NCBI GenBank assembly: GCA_900169235.1
Contig: FWCC01000300.1
Location: forward strand, 62,001 to 126,000
Length of the DNA stretch: 64,000 nucleotides
Direction of reading: 5' to 3'
Source of the DNA: Zarea fungicola
Taxonomy: Eukaryota; Ascomycota; Sordariomycetes; Hypocreales; Cordycipitaceae
Shown: positions 31,850 to 42,272 of the stretch, piece by piece
Layout: each line of letters starts with the position of its first letter
How positions within the stretch are numbered: the stretch's first letter is position 1
The notes under the pieces: model-generated
The model's input: the letters and a program-made list of their open reading frames with translations, nothing else
Databases searched by the model: none
What the model was told of the DNA's origin: nothing
Made by a program: the position numbers and the translations under genes

Positions 31850-34111
31850 TTATTGTGACCAAAAGCAGCCACATGGTGTGAACAGCAGAGGGTTTCGCGG
31901 GGAGAGATGATTCACAGTCTCCTCCATTGCAAGGTATTCATGTTCTTCTCTGCTGGCATAAATGTTGGGACGGTGGATGCCACGCGCTGGATTCGAATTC
32001 TCGTTGATGACGAACTCAATCGGTTTGCCATCTGGCCCGCTCAAGCTCAATGCCTTTTTCTGGAGCATTTCGTACTTACGGCACTTAGCAGGGCCACAAT
32101 TTGCGGTGCGACGTTCCAGCATTTTGACAACTTTGGGGTATGGTGATAGAGCATGGTTGGGTTTACCGCCATCCGAGCCCGTTGAAGAAGGGAACTTTGA
32201 CGGTGTTGCAGACGAATTATTTGCAGCCGCCGACGTATTCTGCCCAGGATAAACCATAATCTCCAGAATTGTGCCTGGCCATGTACAGATCCACATCTTG
32301 TCGCCGAACTGGGCCTCGGTAGTATCTTTCATACTTTTAGTCTTTCCATTGACTACCGTCGCGGCTTCAGGTCCAGAATAAAACCAGCCTCGTTTCTGGG
32401 CCGGAGGCGGTGGAGGTGGAGGCAGCTCTAGGTCATGTTCTTGCACCATAACAGTCTTGTCGTAGGAAACCGTGGCCCACCACGCGGGGCCTCTGCTATT
32501 CCAGTCTGTACTTTCGTTGACTAGCTTCAGCTTGACGGGGTTGGAAATCAATGGTGGCTGGGTACCCCAAATAAATTGCGATTGTGTCGTGTTGAGAGGT
32601 GATATGGTCAGATTATAGCGTTCGATAGGGGCCTGGTGGGGATCCTGAACAATGTTGAATGAATATTGGTTGAATGGTATGTTACAGCTCCAAGCGGGAA
32701 GCTGGGTGGTATCATTAATGCAGAATCTCCGAGTACGGCCACCGTCCAGTTGTGGAAGCAGAAACGGGCCAACAGGCAAAGGTAAAAGGTTTGGAGGAAC
32801 TGTCGGGAGTGGGTGAATATCGACAGCTGTTGGGGTGGGGTTCTGATCTTTGTCTGGCTTCTGCCCAGATTTGGTCTTGCCTGAGCCTTTCAATACTGTT
32901 CCAACCGCAGCGCCCATAACGATGCCCATGATAATCATGCCAACGAAGACGAGGCAAATCGTCCAGTATGGGATGATGCCGCATAATTTCTTCCTGGCTC
33001 TTCGTTGCCACTTCGTCTGGGTCCGCGGCTCTTTCTCGGAGAACGATGCCTCTGAGGAGTTGTCGCGGTAAGGAGACATACTCCTGTTTGATCGTCTGGA
33101 GTTTGTGCGTATTAGAGCATCCTCAGGGGAAGAAAAGGGGTTTTCAGGCACGGCATCAGCCTGATGAGCACCCGTAGCCGGTTCAGGGACAGTAGCAACT
33201 GCGGCAGTAGCTTCGGTGGTAACGGGAGCAACAGGAGCAGTAGTAGTAGGAGTGGTAGCGGCAGGGTCGGCAGCAGCAGGCTGACCACGAGCAACATCTT
33301 CCTCTTGGCTAGGTTGACTCGTAACAGGTACTGGGCCAACGGCAGTCGGTGTCGCGGATGTGACTGGGGCGGTGGCAGCGGCCGCAGTTGAAGGGCCTGG
33401 CTTGGCGGTAAATGCTACCTCGGGGTATCGTGTATAAGGGGGCAGTTCCTCGGTGTGTCCCAAAGGCCCGAGCAAATCACCAACATCCTCACCATCTGGT
33501 CCGATATGAGGCTCATATGGCGCCGTTAAGCCATTAAATCCAACGGGAATGGCTTGTTGATTGGCAGTATAAGGATGATTAGTGCCACCAGGTCCCGTAT
33601 ATGATGTGCGGCTGCTGCGATTGCTGCGATCCGTCGCATTACTGGCGGTTCGTTGTGGATACATGCCGTAGGGATGGACTGGGTTTGAAGGGCCACGATA
33701 AGGAGCTTCGAGCCGCAGTGGTGGAACACCATTTTCACCACCAGTTTGACTAGTATTAGCGGCATTAGAGCCATCAGCGCGAATGGCGAGAGAGTCATGT
33801 TGTCTTGGGGGTTTAGAGACGCTTGAAGGCCGATGGTTCCATTTTGAAAATGATGGATTTACAGCCTGGGGGGGCGGAAGCAATGGGCGAGCGAGCAGCG
33901 GTACGGCGCGGCGGCCAAGCGGATTTGTCGTGGCACTACCCGAGGCTCCTGGTCGAAAGCCGTTGGGTATAGCGGCGTTGGCAATCAAGTCGAGGTCGTC
34001 GTCGGCGATGGATGATTCTGTGGAGGCGGTTGAGGCTGTGCTGGACGTTGACGATGAACGTTGTCGGCGGCTGCTACTGCCAGAGGCAGAGGCGCGGCGA
34101 GAAGAGTCCAT
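31850..34111 (-). CDS. large single-pass membrane protein of unknown function
   Basis: A single-exon gene of 753 residues. The first 370 residues are disordered: Ser/Arg-rich at the start, then Pro/Thr/Ala-rich with runs of TTAPVAPVTTE type. A PPxY-like site (ELPPYTRY, about 222-229) could bind WW-domain ubiquitin ligases. One membrane segment spans about 379-407 (IIPYWTICLVFVGMIIMGIVMG), preceded by a basic KWQRRARKK stretch, which suggests a cytosolic N-terminus. The outer domain of about 340 residues has several N-glycosylation sequons (INDT, YNLT, PLNT, VNES). Conserved-looking pieces are LPQLDGGRTRRFCIND and WSCNIPFNQYSFN. A Pro run lies near 540-550, and the protein ends in a Cys-containing tail (NCGPAKCRKYE, TPCGCFWSQ). 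I do not recognise a named family or function. Confidence 0.75.
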   Translation of the reverse strand: MDSSRRASASGSSSRRQRSSSTSSTASTASTESSIADDDLDLIANAAIPNGFRPGASGSATTNPLGRRAVPLLARPLLPPPQAVNPSFSKWNHRPSSVSKPPRQHDSLAIRADGSNAANTSQTGGENGVPPLRLEAPYRGPSNPVHPYGMYPQRTASNATDRSNRSSRTSYTGPGGTNHPYTANQQAIPVGFNGLTAPYEPHIGPDGEDVGDLLGPLGHTEELPPYTRYPEVAFTAKPGPSTAAAATAPVTSATPTAVGPVPVTSQPSQEEDVARGQPAAADPAATTPTTTAPVAPVTTEATAAVATVPEPATGAHQADAVPENPFSSPEDALIRTNSRRSNRSMSPYRDNSSEASFSEKEPRTQTKWQRRARKKLCGIIPYWTICLVFVGMIIMGIVMGAAVGTVLKGSGKTKSGQKPDKDQNPTPTAVDIHPLPTVPPNLLPLPVGPFLLPQLDGGRTRRFCINDTTQLPAWSCNIPFNQYSFNIVQDPHQAPIERYNLTISPLNTTQSQFIWGTQPPLISNPVKLKLVNESTDWNSRGPAWWATVSYDKTVMVQEHDLELPPPPPPPAQKRGWFYSGPEAATVVNGKTKSMKDTTEAQFGDKMWICTWPGTILEIMVYPGQNTSAAANNSSATPSKFPSSTGSDGGKPNHALSPYPKVVKMLERRTANCGPAKCRKYEMLQKKALSLSGPDGKPIEFVINENSNPARGIHRPNIYASREEHEYLAMEETVNHLSPRNPLLFTPCGCFWSQ

Positions 34112-37100
34112 CGCAGGAGGATATCTTGAGCCTAAATTGAGACAATAGATGCGGTAATGAATGAATCGCTAAGAGTCAGACGGCGGATTCGAGTCGTGGA
34201 CAGCTGCGGACTGCAGTCCTCACTCCCATGAGGAGGATGGCAGCACCGCTGGCGGAACCCACGGCCTTTGCTGGCTGACGGGCGCGGTAAAGCCGACCGG
34301 TAGAGGAGGGGAGAGGAGAAGAAATCGGTTATCGTTTCGGTCAGCGGCGTGTGATGGAGAGGTGAGGCGTCGCGGAGCAGCGCCGGTAAACTGCAACTGC
34401 GACGATGTATATTGAAAGGATCGAAATGAAAGTCTTTGCAGACTGTAGAGTGCAAAACGCAGCGATGATCAGGAGTGGTTGGTACGGAACACGACACGGG
34501 GAATCGAGTGGCTCAGCCCGGCTGGCCCTGTTTTTGGGGGGGGGAGAGCGTCCTTGGCGTAGCCCTTTTCGAGTGGGAAGCAGCGAACTGGGCGGAGCAA
34601 TCAATTCGGCCAGCCAGGGCCAATACAATAGTGGGACCATGGACCAGGATGTCTTGGGCCACGGCTGGAGCGGCCTTTTCAGTTGCGCTACTGTCCTCAG
34701 TTTGGGTGATTGGGTGGGTTCCAAGTTGCAGTCCTGCAACGCAGAGCCGGTGGTTGTCTAATATAAGTTTAGTGGAAGTTTCTTGTGACCTAGTGGTCGT
34801 CCAGTGAGAGGAGGGCACAGAGGCTGGCGCAGGGCGGCCACTGACACTGCTGTTTGATGCGCTGTCCCTGAAAGGGCCACCCACAAGGCCAAGTCTGGGC
34901 GGGGATGGTGCGGTGGTTTCTTCCTGACGGAGCTGCTAATTGCATCATGTACCAGGTACTCCGTCTCTCCTTGCAGAGGACCAAGCGGGGGCAAGATGTT
35001 TGAGGCTGTTTCAGTCACGTGCTGAAAGTGAGTCTGTATGTGTGCACTCGTTCCAACTACACAACCTCTGTTGACATGCACTAATAAAATGGAGTAAATA
35101 AAAATGATGCTTGGCTCTTCAATCCATTGACAAAAGCAGGCAGATAATGCAGTTTACCAGTTCGAAGCTTCTGTTGTAAAATAGTCGGCGCTGGCCGAGC
35201 AGAGCAACTTAGTATATTTACATTAGGTATGAACTCACTAGGTACATGTCTACCTGTCAGCAATGCAAGATTGCATGAGTCAACTGACAAGAAAAAAAAC
35301 CACTCAAGTCTCTTTGCATGAAAGAATAAGAAAAAAGGGTTTCTGATTGGCAAACATCCCAGGCTTGGGATTTCTAACCATTGCTCACTCTCGCACTCCT
35401 CAATTGGCAACAACAACCTGCCACAGCACCGCAACAATGCCGAATGGCACTGCCCCGCCGAAGTACGGAGCAAACAGCCGAAATGGAAGAGCCCCAACCT
35501 TTTGTACATACGCAGTGCTGCCTGCCGTAACCTTTATGCGTGGCCTTGTTTGCTGCGGAAGAGTTGCATGTACTGGGTACAAAGCATTACTGCTGCTACT
35601 GCTAATAAATAAGTCGGGCATATAATCCAGCCCGCCAAGACTACGACATTGCACCATGCACCTAAACCCTGTTCAGAAAAATGCAACCTCTTGGCACACG
35701 GGCAGACGGCAGTTGAATGACAAGAGTACATAATGCCTCTTGCTACCTTGGCAGCTTGGCAATCTGGCCTGACACTTCTCTGCCAAATGCTGTTGAACTT
35801 GCGACTGATAGCAGAATGGGTGGTGCTGCCAGCCGTTGGAGAAACCTTGGACTTTTCAATTGCTTGGCTTGTTCAATTAGTCGGTGAACAAGGCATGTTC
35901 CAGATAGAGTGATGCTGACTGGGCGCTCTCTATCTCATCTCTTGCGCTGACGATGAATATTTACATTTTTCTCCTGCAGTCTTTATGGGCAGTGGAAAGA
36001 AAAAGATTCCACATGGGAGTGATTGGCGCCGCCCGGCCACTCGATGAATAAAAACGTAAGCCACCGATGCTGGATCTGGCTGATCATTTGTCGTGCTCTC
36101 ATATTTTTACGCCTAGCTTGGCCGCACACACAGTCTTTATACTGTGTGGTTTGGGTAGCATCAACGACCTAACCTGTAGCTACTTGAACGATGTAAGGGG
36201 GTTGCATAGCCAAAACCCCAACCCTATAGATAGCAACAAATGAATTGGGGGGGACGGGGTATCCAACTAATGGAATCCTCTTGTAGATAGAAAGTGGCTA
36301 CAACTCAAAATGTTGCATCTTTAACAATACAGTCAAAATAAGGATGAATCTGACTGTAACGTGTTCCTTTAGAGGACAGACGGTTGTTCTCTCTTACTTT
36401 ATCTTACTTTTATTTGTATTCCTGCCTTGTGTGTTTTTGAAACTCATCGCACTGTAACGAACAGTAGACATTTCTTCTACCATTGTGTGGCTTCATTTTC
36501 TTGATATAGACCACCTAGGTCAGTGATCGAAATCATACTCCTGGCCGCCCATGGCGAGGAAGCACTACATCCGCGTTAACAAGACTTAATAATGAATTTA
36601 AAATATTTTCGAACGTCATATACTTCCCCAGAGTTCCAACTGGAGAATTTCTACGAATCGCATGAGAAAACATTCAACTTGGCTGAAAAACGTTGCTGCA
36701 AAGCGATCCATCTCAGCTCACAGTGGTGTAAGTCGGCTTTGCAGACCTCTGTACAACAATTCTCGTCATCGTTACCCCGCAGCAAAATATTTCTATTTGC
36801 CGTCCAGACGATACTGGAACGGAGTGGTTAGTTTTTACTGTTTATTGCAGAATATCCCATAGTGGTATTAACTGCCACATGCAATTATTCTCACTCAATC
36901 CCAAACCGCAACCTACTCACACCGCGTTTCCTTTTCTGTTTTTTAGCTTATTGCATACCATGGTTAACCATTTACTTTAACACTAACGAAACTTTCTTCT
37001 TTGTTCGGTATCCTTTGCTAAATGCTTCAACCCGCACCTGTCGGGCAAGCACTTGCTCCCGCCCCTCGGTCTCACAAAGGCGAGACTTTGGCTTGTGGGC

Positions 37101-37861
37101 AAGCTACACCATCACTCCATTCTACCTTTGACATGAGTTGCTGCATAATATTGTATTACCAATAAAACCGCGTATATAAAAAGGGGGAAACACAAACAAC
37201 CAGCGGTGTCTCTTTTGATGCGTCACCACAGACCTGACAGGTAGTATGACAGGTTTCGGGTACACGCAATTTTCTGGTCGCCCATGAAGCATTCGCTTGC
37301 ATCTCGCACAATGGCCTCTATGCCTTCTCAGTTTCACTACACAAACGCAAGGCTAGTAACGGGAAGAATTAGTAGGCAAAGCCAAAACAAAATCATCCGC
37401 TAGTCAATCACAGACTTGTTCCTGCAAAGCAGCAGTGAATGAATGAGATACTACCCGCATGCACGCATCTCATTGGTTGTCAAGAAGCTCTTTTGCCTAC
37501 ATCAAGAGCACCGGGAGAATTACAAAACTGGCTTCCTGCTTTCAAACGCCTTGTAGCACCGAACATGTTCTCGTATCCTCGAGCATCTTTGTTAGATAAA
37601 GTGTTTCCCAGTGCTGATTTTTATGTGCGTGATGGACGGTGCATCCCTCTCTGTATTACTCTTGGAGGTGTATAAAATCCCAAGGCAGCCTCTCCTCGCG
37701 TTTCTAAAAGCAATTGCAATAATTTTCTTCTTCGTCAATTAAAAATTCTCAAAGTGAAGCATCGCAATAAAACATTCAGTCCTCCTATTCTTCGCCTATT
37801 TACTGTGGGCAATAGCATTCTAGCACCTACGACACGAGGCTATCGTCGGCAAATCGTCACA
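34112..37861. other. long gene-free region between divergent genes
   Basis: This is 3.75 kb with no supportable gene. It must contain the promoters of the membrane-protein gene (left) and of the unrecognised gene at 37862 (right). Short open frames near 34405-34807 and 36592-36831 have no motif. A T/C-rich leader precedes 37862. Confidence 0.45.
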
Positions 37862-38590
37862 ATGTCTAGTTCAAAGTCGGAAGCGGTGCGGCTCACCAAG
37901 GAGGCAAAGGAATGGGTGCTACAGAATAGACACGACCAGCAAGCACTCACTATCTTTCGGTATAAAAAGCTGCCCAAAAAGCTACCCATGGGTTTCCGCT
38001 TCTTGGGGTGGACAATCGGGATGCCACCCAAGGCGAGCCGTATCGAGAGGCGATGCCGCATCCGACCTGAAGATACCAAGTTCGACGGCCCACTATGGTA
38101 TTATACAGCGAGCGATCGTAGATATAAATGGGTTGCAAAATCAGCCCCAGGGGACTCTGAAAACAAAGAAGGCGAGGAGGAAGAGGATGACGACGCCGAC
38201 GACGCCGACGACGAAGAAGGCGAACCACCGAGACGTTGGATTGGATGGCACGGCTATGGCGGCTTGAGTGGATACTTTTGCGACGAGGATGGGCATTGGT
38301 ACGATCCAGAGGGGAGGCAGATGCCGGTGTGCTCTGAGTTGACGGATGAGATTCAGTATTCGCCACCATTTCGGGCATGGAAAGAGTCGCCGTGGCCGCT
38401 GCAAAGGGGGCCGGCAATGGCGATGAGTCGGCGTTTTATGCCGATGGAGATGCCAGAGCAAAATGATGTGGATAATTCATTTGTAAAAGTGGATAAGAGC
38501 ACTGGCTTGCCAATTCGGTATAGTCAACGACCTCCTATTAAGATATATGAGGCATTGAGCAAGTGCGGCGTAGAGCAATTCAGGGTATAA
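37862..38590 (+). CDS. unrecognised acidic protein, 242 residues
   Basis: A single exon from the ATG at 37862; an upstream in-frame part back to 37754 lacks an ATG. I do not recognise a family. The N-terminal half is basic and aromatic (WVLQNRHDQQALTIFRYKKL, LPMGFRFLGWTIGMPPKASR, WYYTASDRRYKWV). A run of about 30 acidic residues follows (EGEEEEDDDADDADDEEGEP). A conserved-looking Gly/Trp-rich stretch comes next (RRWIGWHGYGGLSGYFCDED, HWYDPEGRQ), and the protein ends with a segment of short motifs (YSPPFRAWKESPWP, LPIRYSQRPPIKIYEALSKCG). No signal peptide or membrane segment is evident. The codon use and the spread of Trp and Gly make it look like a real protein. It could be a lineage-restricted nuclear or cytosolic protein; no function is claimed. 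Confidence 0.65.
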   Translation: MSSSKSEAVRLTKEAKEWVLQNRHDQQALTIFRYKKLPKKLPMGFRFLGWTIGMPPKASRIERRCRIRPEDTKFDGPLWYYTASDRRYKWVAKSAPGDSENKEGEEEEDDDADDADDEEGEPPRRWIGWHGYGGLSGYFCDEDGHWYDPEGRQMPVCSELTDEIQYSPPFRAWKESPWPLQRGPAMAMSRRFMPMEMPEQNDVDNSFVKVDKSTGLPIRYSQRPPIKIYEALSKCGVEQFRV

Positions 38591-40244
38591 CTGTATGCTG
38601 TGATGCATACTAAAGGGCGAGGGGAATATTGGTTAGAGAGAGATTTAGATTAGACTGGCAAATGAAACAATTAGACAGAAACACACACACGCAATGGAAA
38701 TTATTTCTTTGCAAAGAAAGTCCAGTATAAATCCCCATTCAACACTGAGGGGGAAGGTGTGAATACCAGGATGGATCGAGGAATGGTTGAAACTATAGAT
38801 AAGCCGAATCAGGAGGTATGTTTGTTTGGGGAGTGTTCTAGCGAGGCAGACCTTTCAAATGCATACTTCTTTTCTATAAAAAAAATCCAAAAAAAATCGC
38901 TTGGTTGGCAAATATGCTTGGAATTTTTCCCTCATCTGCTCACGATTCGGCGTCCCTTCTTGGCAACGGCGTGGAGGTGACTCTTGCCCGGGCAAAGCTG
39001 GAGGCCTCATTGACAGGTGTTATTCCAACGCTGCGTATAACTCGGAGTAAAATGGAGATATTCTGAATTTTGAAAATTAAAAGGGTAAACCAAGAGGGGA
39101 AAAAATGAAGCAATTCTTCGTGTTCCGTTAGTTAGCCACCTACAAAGTTGGAGGATCATGTCGCACATGACAGGCACAGAGCCAGCCCTGTGCAAGTTAC
39201 TAGGCTGCAAGCCGACGTAGGACGTTTGTGGCTTATTGCTTCCTTTCTTTCCCCACCCTCGTGCGTCCTGTACGGTCTGTACCTTGCTGATTTGGTACGC
39301 TGCAAATTAAATGACCATAATAAGGGTGTGAATTCGGCACTGCTGGCAGGCCAATCGTTTACTAACGACTTTGGTGAAGGAAAGAAACTCTTATCGGTCC
39401 AAGTAATACTCCCGAACAATGAAATATATCACCTTGCTGTACATGCTCCCTCTGCCGCTAGCAAAGCTTTTTTCCACCTTGGAAGTGGACGGGACTCTCA
39501 CGCATCGCCACCCTGATGCAGGGTGGTGGGGAGCTTGGCAGGCAAACACACATCATAGCATTGATTTAGTTACGTTGATGTTGGGGAAAAAAGACGTTTT
39601 ACACACAAAAATTGTTATTCGCTTCCGTAAAGATAATATGTATTCTGTGGAAATATTAGTTTAATTTGCTTTTCTTTGGCTGGAGTGTTGCAAGTGTATC
39701 GATTTCCACCGGCCCGCCGACTCTGCCTTGCTGGAGGCTTCGTTCGGCTTGCGTGACTCAATCGGCAACACCACGTACTACGGCAAAGCTACAGCGCCGC
39801 AATTATCAGAGTAGACTCTCAATCAACAACCCCGCTGCCTTGATTCCCCCAAGAAGTGCCATTTTTAAAGTGGCCTTTACAATCTTTTAGTGAAAGTTCA
39901 TACTCGAACTGCCTGCCCTGCCAGGCAACAAGCTGCGCCACCACACCATTAGGCCGTTAGGCAGCTTACGAGGGCCAATCCCTGGCTATTGCAAGACCCT
40001 CGACAAATATGCCCTTACAAAACCCCAGTACTACATCATGTTTTATTATATATACCTTGAAATTCCTTATGGTCTCTTGATTCTTCATCCTCATCCTCGC
40101 CCCTCATTCTTCCATCAACGCCGTGCCTTTATCAAAGGCAGTGTGGGATAGAGAGAGAGAGAGATCATCACTTACTTCATTCACTTCACTTCACTTCACT
40201 CTGCCTCGCTACTTTTTAGCAAACACAGACACTCCCGAGTCATC
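38591..40244. other. intergenic region and BCS1-like leader
   Basis: No gene seen. The right end is the leader of the BCS1-like gene, with a (GA)n run near 40150-40162 and four copies of a TTCAC-type pentamer at about 40180-40200. Confidence 0.5.
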
Positions 40245-42272
40245 ATGGATCCTCTTGCCGGTCAAGAGGACGGCCTTAATGGCAACCACGGCATTCCCTC
40301 GCCTCAGTTTGCTATTCTCAACTACTTCTTCCCCGGCTACTCAGTGCTCATCGCCACCCTCAACACCAGCCTCGGCGCCGATTTTAACCAATACCTACCC
40401 TTCATCATCGCAGCAGCAGCTATCGCCTTGTCATGGCGCTACGTTACCGACACCATCATGAACCTCATCGAGGCAAACTTCATGTCCTCCTTCACAGTTC
40501 GCACTGACGACGAGACCTACAACATCCTCATGTGGTGGATGACCCGTCAGCCTTTTTCACAGAAGACCCGCAACTTTGTCGTAAACACTTCCATCTACTC
40601 CCGAAGCGACTACCTCTGGCGCCGCGATGTAGACGACGAGGACGCAAACATGGATGAAGAGGAGCAGGAGAGTGCTGGCGGCAGTTCAAGTCTCCGCAGT
40701 GATTCTACAGCTGGTGGAAATCTTGGTTTCTTGTCGCCCAACCGTGGAAAGCATGTCCTCCATTATACACCATCCTCCGGAAGTCACTGGTTCTGGTACA
40801 AGGGCCGACCACTTCGCTTCTCGCGCCGCCAGACAAAGGACCAGATCAACCTCCGCAACCCGAGTGAGCAGGAAGAGCTCTGCGTTTCGTGTCTCGGCCG
40901 TAGACCCAGAATCCTCAAACAGCTCCTTGGTGAGGCGCGCCTGCTCTATCTCAGCAAGGACGACCGCAAGACTATCATCTACCGTGCCACAAGCTCTGTC
41001 TCCTCGTACGGTACTGACGCTTACTGGCAGCGCTGCATGTCCCGTCCCAACCGCGACTTCTCCACCGTCATCCTGCCCGACACCATCAAGAGCGATATTA
41101 TTGCTGATGCCGCCGACTATCTCGAGCCTGCCACGCGCCGCTGGTATGCAAACCGTGGCATTCCCTACCGTCGCGGCTATCTGCTGTATGGGCCACCCGG
41201 CACAGGAAAGAGTTCTCTTAGTGTTGCCCTGGCTGGTTATTTCCGCATGAAGATTTACATTGTCAGTCTCAGCTCCTTGACGGCTACTGAGGAAAACCTC
41301 GCGTCGCTATTTGCTGAGCTGCCGACGAACTGCATCGTCCTCCTCGAAGATATTGACACGGCTGGCCTGTCCTCGACTCGAGAAGCATCCAAGGATGCAA
41401 AGAAGAACAAGGACGAGGCTGATAGCACCGGTAGCAACAGTAATAATGCCCCAGCCCATGGTCAACTGTCTCTCTCTGCGCTTCTCAACATTCTCGACGG
41501 TGTTGCCGCGCAAGAGGGCCGCGTCCTAATCATGACCACCAACCACCTTGAGAGCCTCGATAAAGCCCTCATCCGCCCCGGCCGCGTCGACATGATTATC
41601 CCCTTCCAGCTTGCCGATACCGACATGAGTGAATCCATCTTCAAGGCCATCTATGCCCCGTATGATGGCGAGCACCATGAGGGCGCCCCTAGCACCGACA
41701 AGGAAAAGAAGACCCGCATCGACGAGGTCGAGGTGCTCGCGAAAGAGTTTGCGCGCCGTATTCCGAGTGGTGAGTTTAGTCCAGCCGAGATTCAGGGCCT
41801 GCTGCTGCGGCACAAGCGTAGCTCGCAGGCGGCTGTGGATGCGGTTCCGAGCTGGGTTGCCCAGATGAGACAAGACAAAAAGGACAAGGAGGAACAAGAT
41901 AGAAAGGACAAAGAAGAAAAGGAGAAGAAGGAAAAGGATAGAAAAGAAAAAGAAGAAAAGGAGACAGAGGAACAGGACAAGAAGGACAAGAAGAAGAAGA
42001 AGCAGAAGAGGGAGAAGAAGGAACAGGAGGAGAAAAGGAAGAAAGAAGATAACGAGGACGGCACCGACGATGTCGATGACGATGAGGATGAAACTGACGA
42101 CGAAGATGAGAAAGAAGAGAAAGACAAACAAGAAAACGAAAAGGCAAAAGTCAAGAAGAAGAAGAATGAGACCGCGGCGACAACAACGGGCAAGGAGAAA
42201 TCCACCCGTGCTGTAACTACAAAGGAGGGCAACAGCCAGGGCTCGTCAGATTCAGGGTATGCCACCCCTTGA
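40245..42272 (+). CDS. BCS1-like mitochondrial-type AAA ATPase with a long charged tail
   Basis: A single-exon gene of 675 residues. A hydrophobic segment (about 52-64, LPFIIAAAAIALS) is followed by a BCS1 N-terminal domain (SSFTVRTDDETYN through DRKTIIYRA). The AAA domain comes next: Walker A GPPGTGKSS (316-324), Walker B IVLLEDIDTA (364-373), sensor TTNHLESLD and arginine-finger region RPGRVDM. Yeast Bcs1 inserts the Rieske protein into complex III. Filamentous fungi carry many divergent paralogues whose substrates are unknown, and this looks like one of those. Reasons are the insert of about 25 residues rich in Lys, Asp and Asn after Walker B (from TREASKDAKKNKD) and an unusual tail. The tail, from about residue 545 to the end, is almost only Lys, Glu, Asp, Arg and Gln. 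Location in the mitochondrial inner membrane is inferred from the family. Confidence 0.87.
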   Translation: MDPLAGQEDGLNGNHGIPSPQFAILNYFFPGYSVLIATLNTSLGADFNQYLPFIIAAAAIALSWRYVTDTIMNLIEANFMSSFTVRTDDETYNILMWWMTRQPFSQKTRNFVVNTSIYSRSDYLWRRDVDDEDANMDEEEQESAGGSSSLRSDSTAGGNLGFLSPNRGKHVLHYTPSSGSHWFWYKGRPLRFSRRQTKDQINLRNPSEQEELCVSCLGRRPRILKQLLGEARLLYLSKDDRKTIIYRATSSVSSYGTDAYWQRCMSRPNRDFSTVILPDTIKSDIIADAADYLEPATRRWYANRGIPYRRGYLLYGPPGTGKSSLSVALAGYFRMKIYIVSLSSLTATEENLASLFAELPTNCIVLLEDIDTAGLSSTREASKDAKKNKDEADSTGSNSNNAPAHGQLSLSALLNILDGVAAQEGRVLIMTTNHLESLDKALIRPGRVDMIIPFQLADTDMSESIFKAIYAPYDGEHHEGAPSTDKEKKTRIDEVEVLAKEFARRIPSGEFSPAEIQGLLLRHKRSSQAAVDAVPSWVAQMRQDKKDKEEQDRKDKEEKEKKEKDRKEKEEKETEEQDKKDKKKKKQKREKKEQEEKRKKEDNEDGTDDVDDDEDETDDEDEKEEKDKQENEKAKVKKKKNETAATTTGKEKSTRAVTTKEGNSQGSSDSGYATP

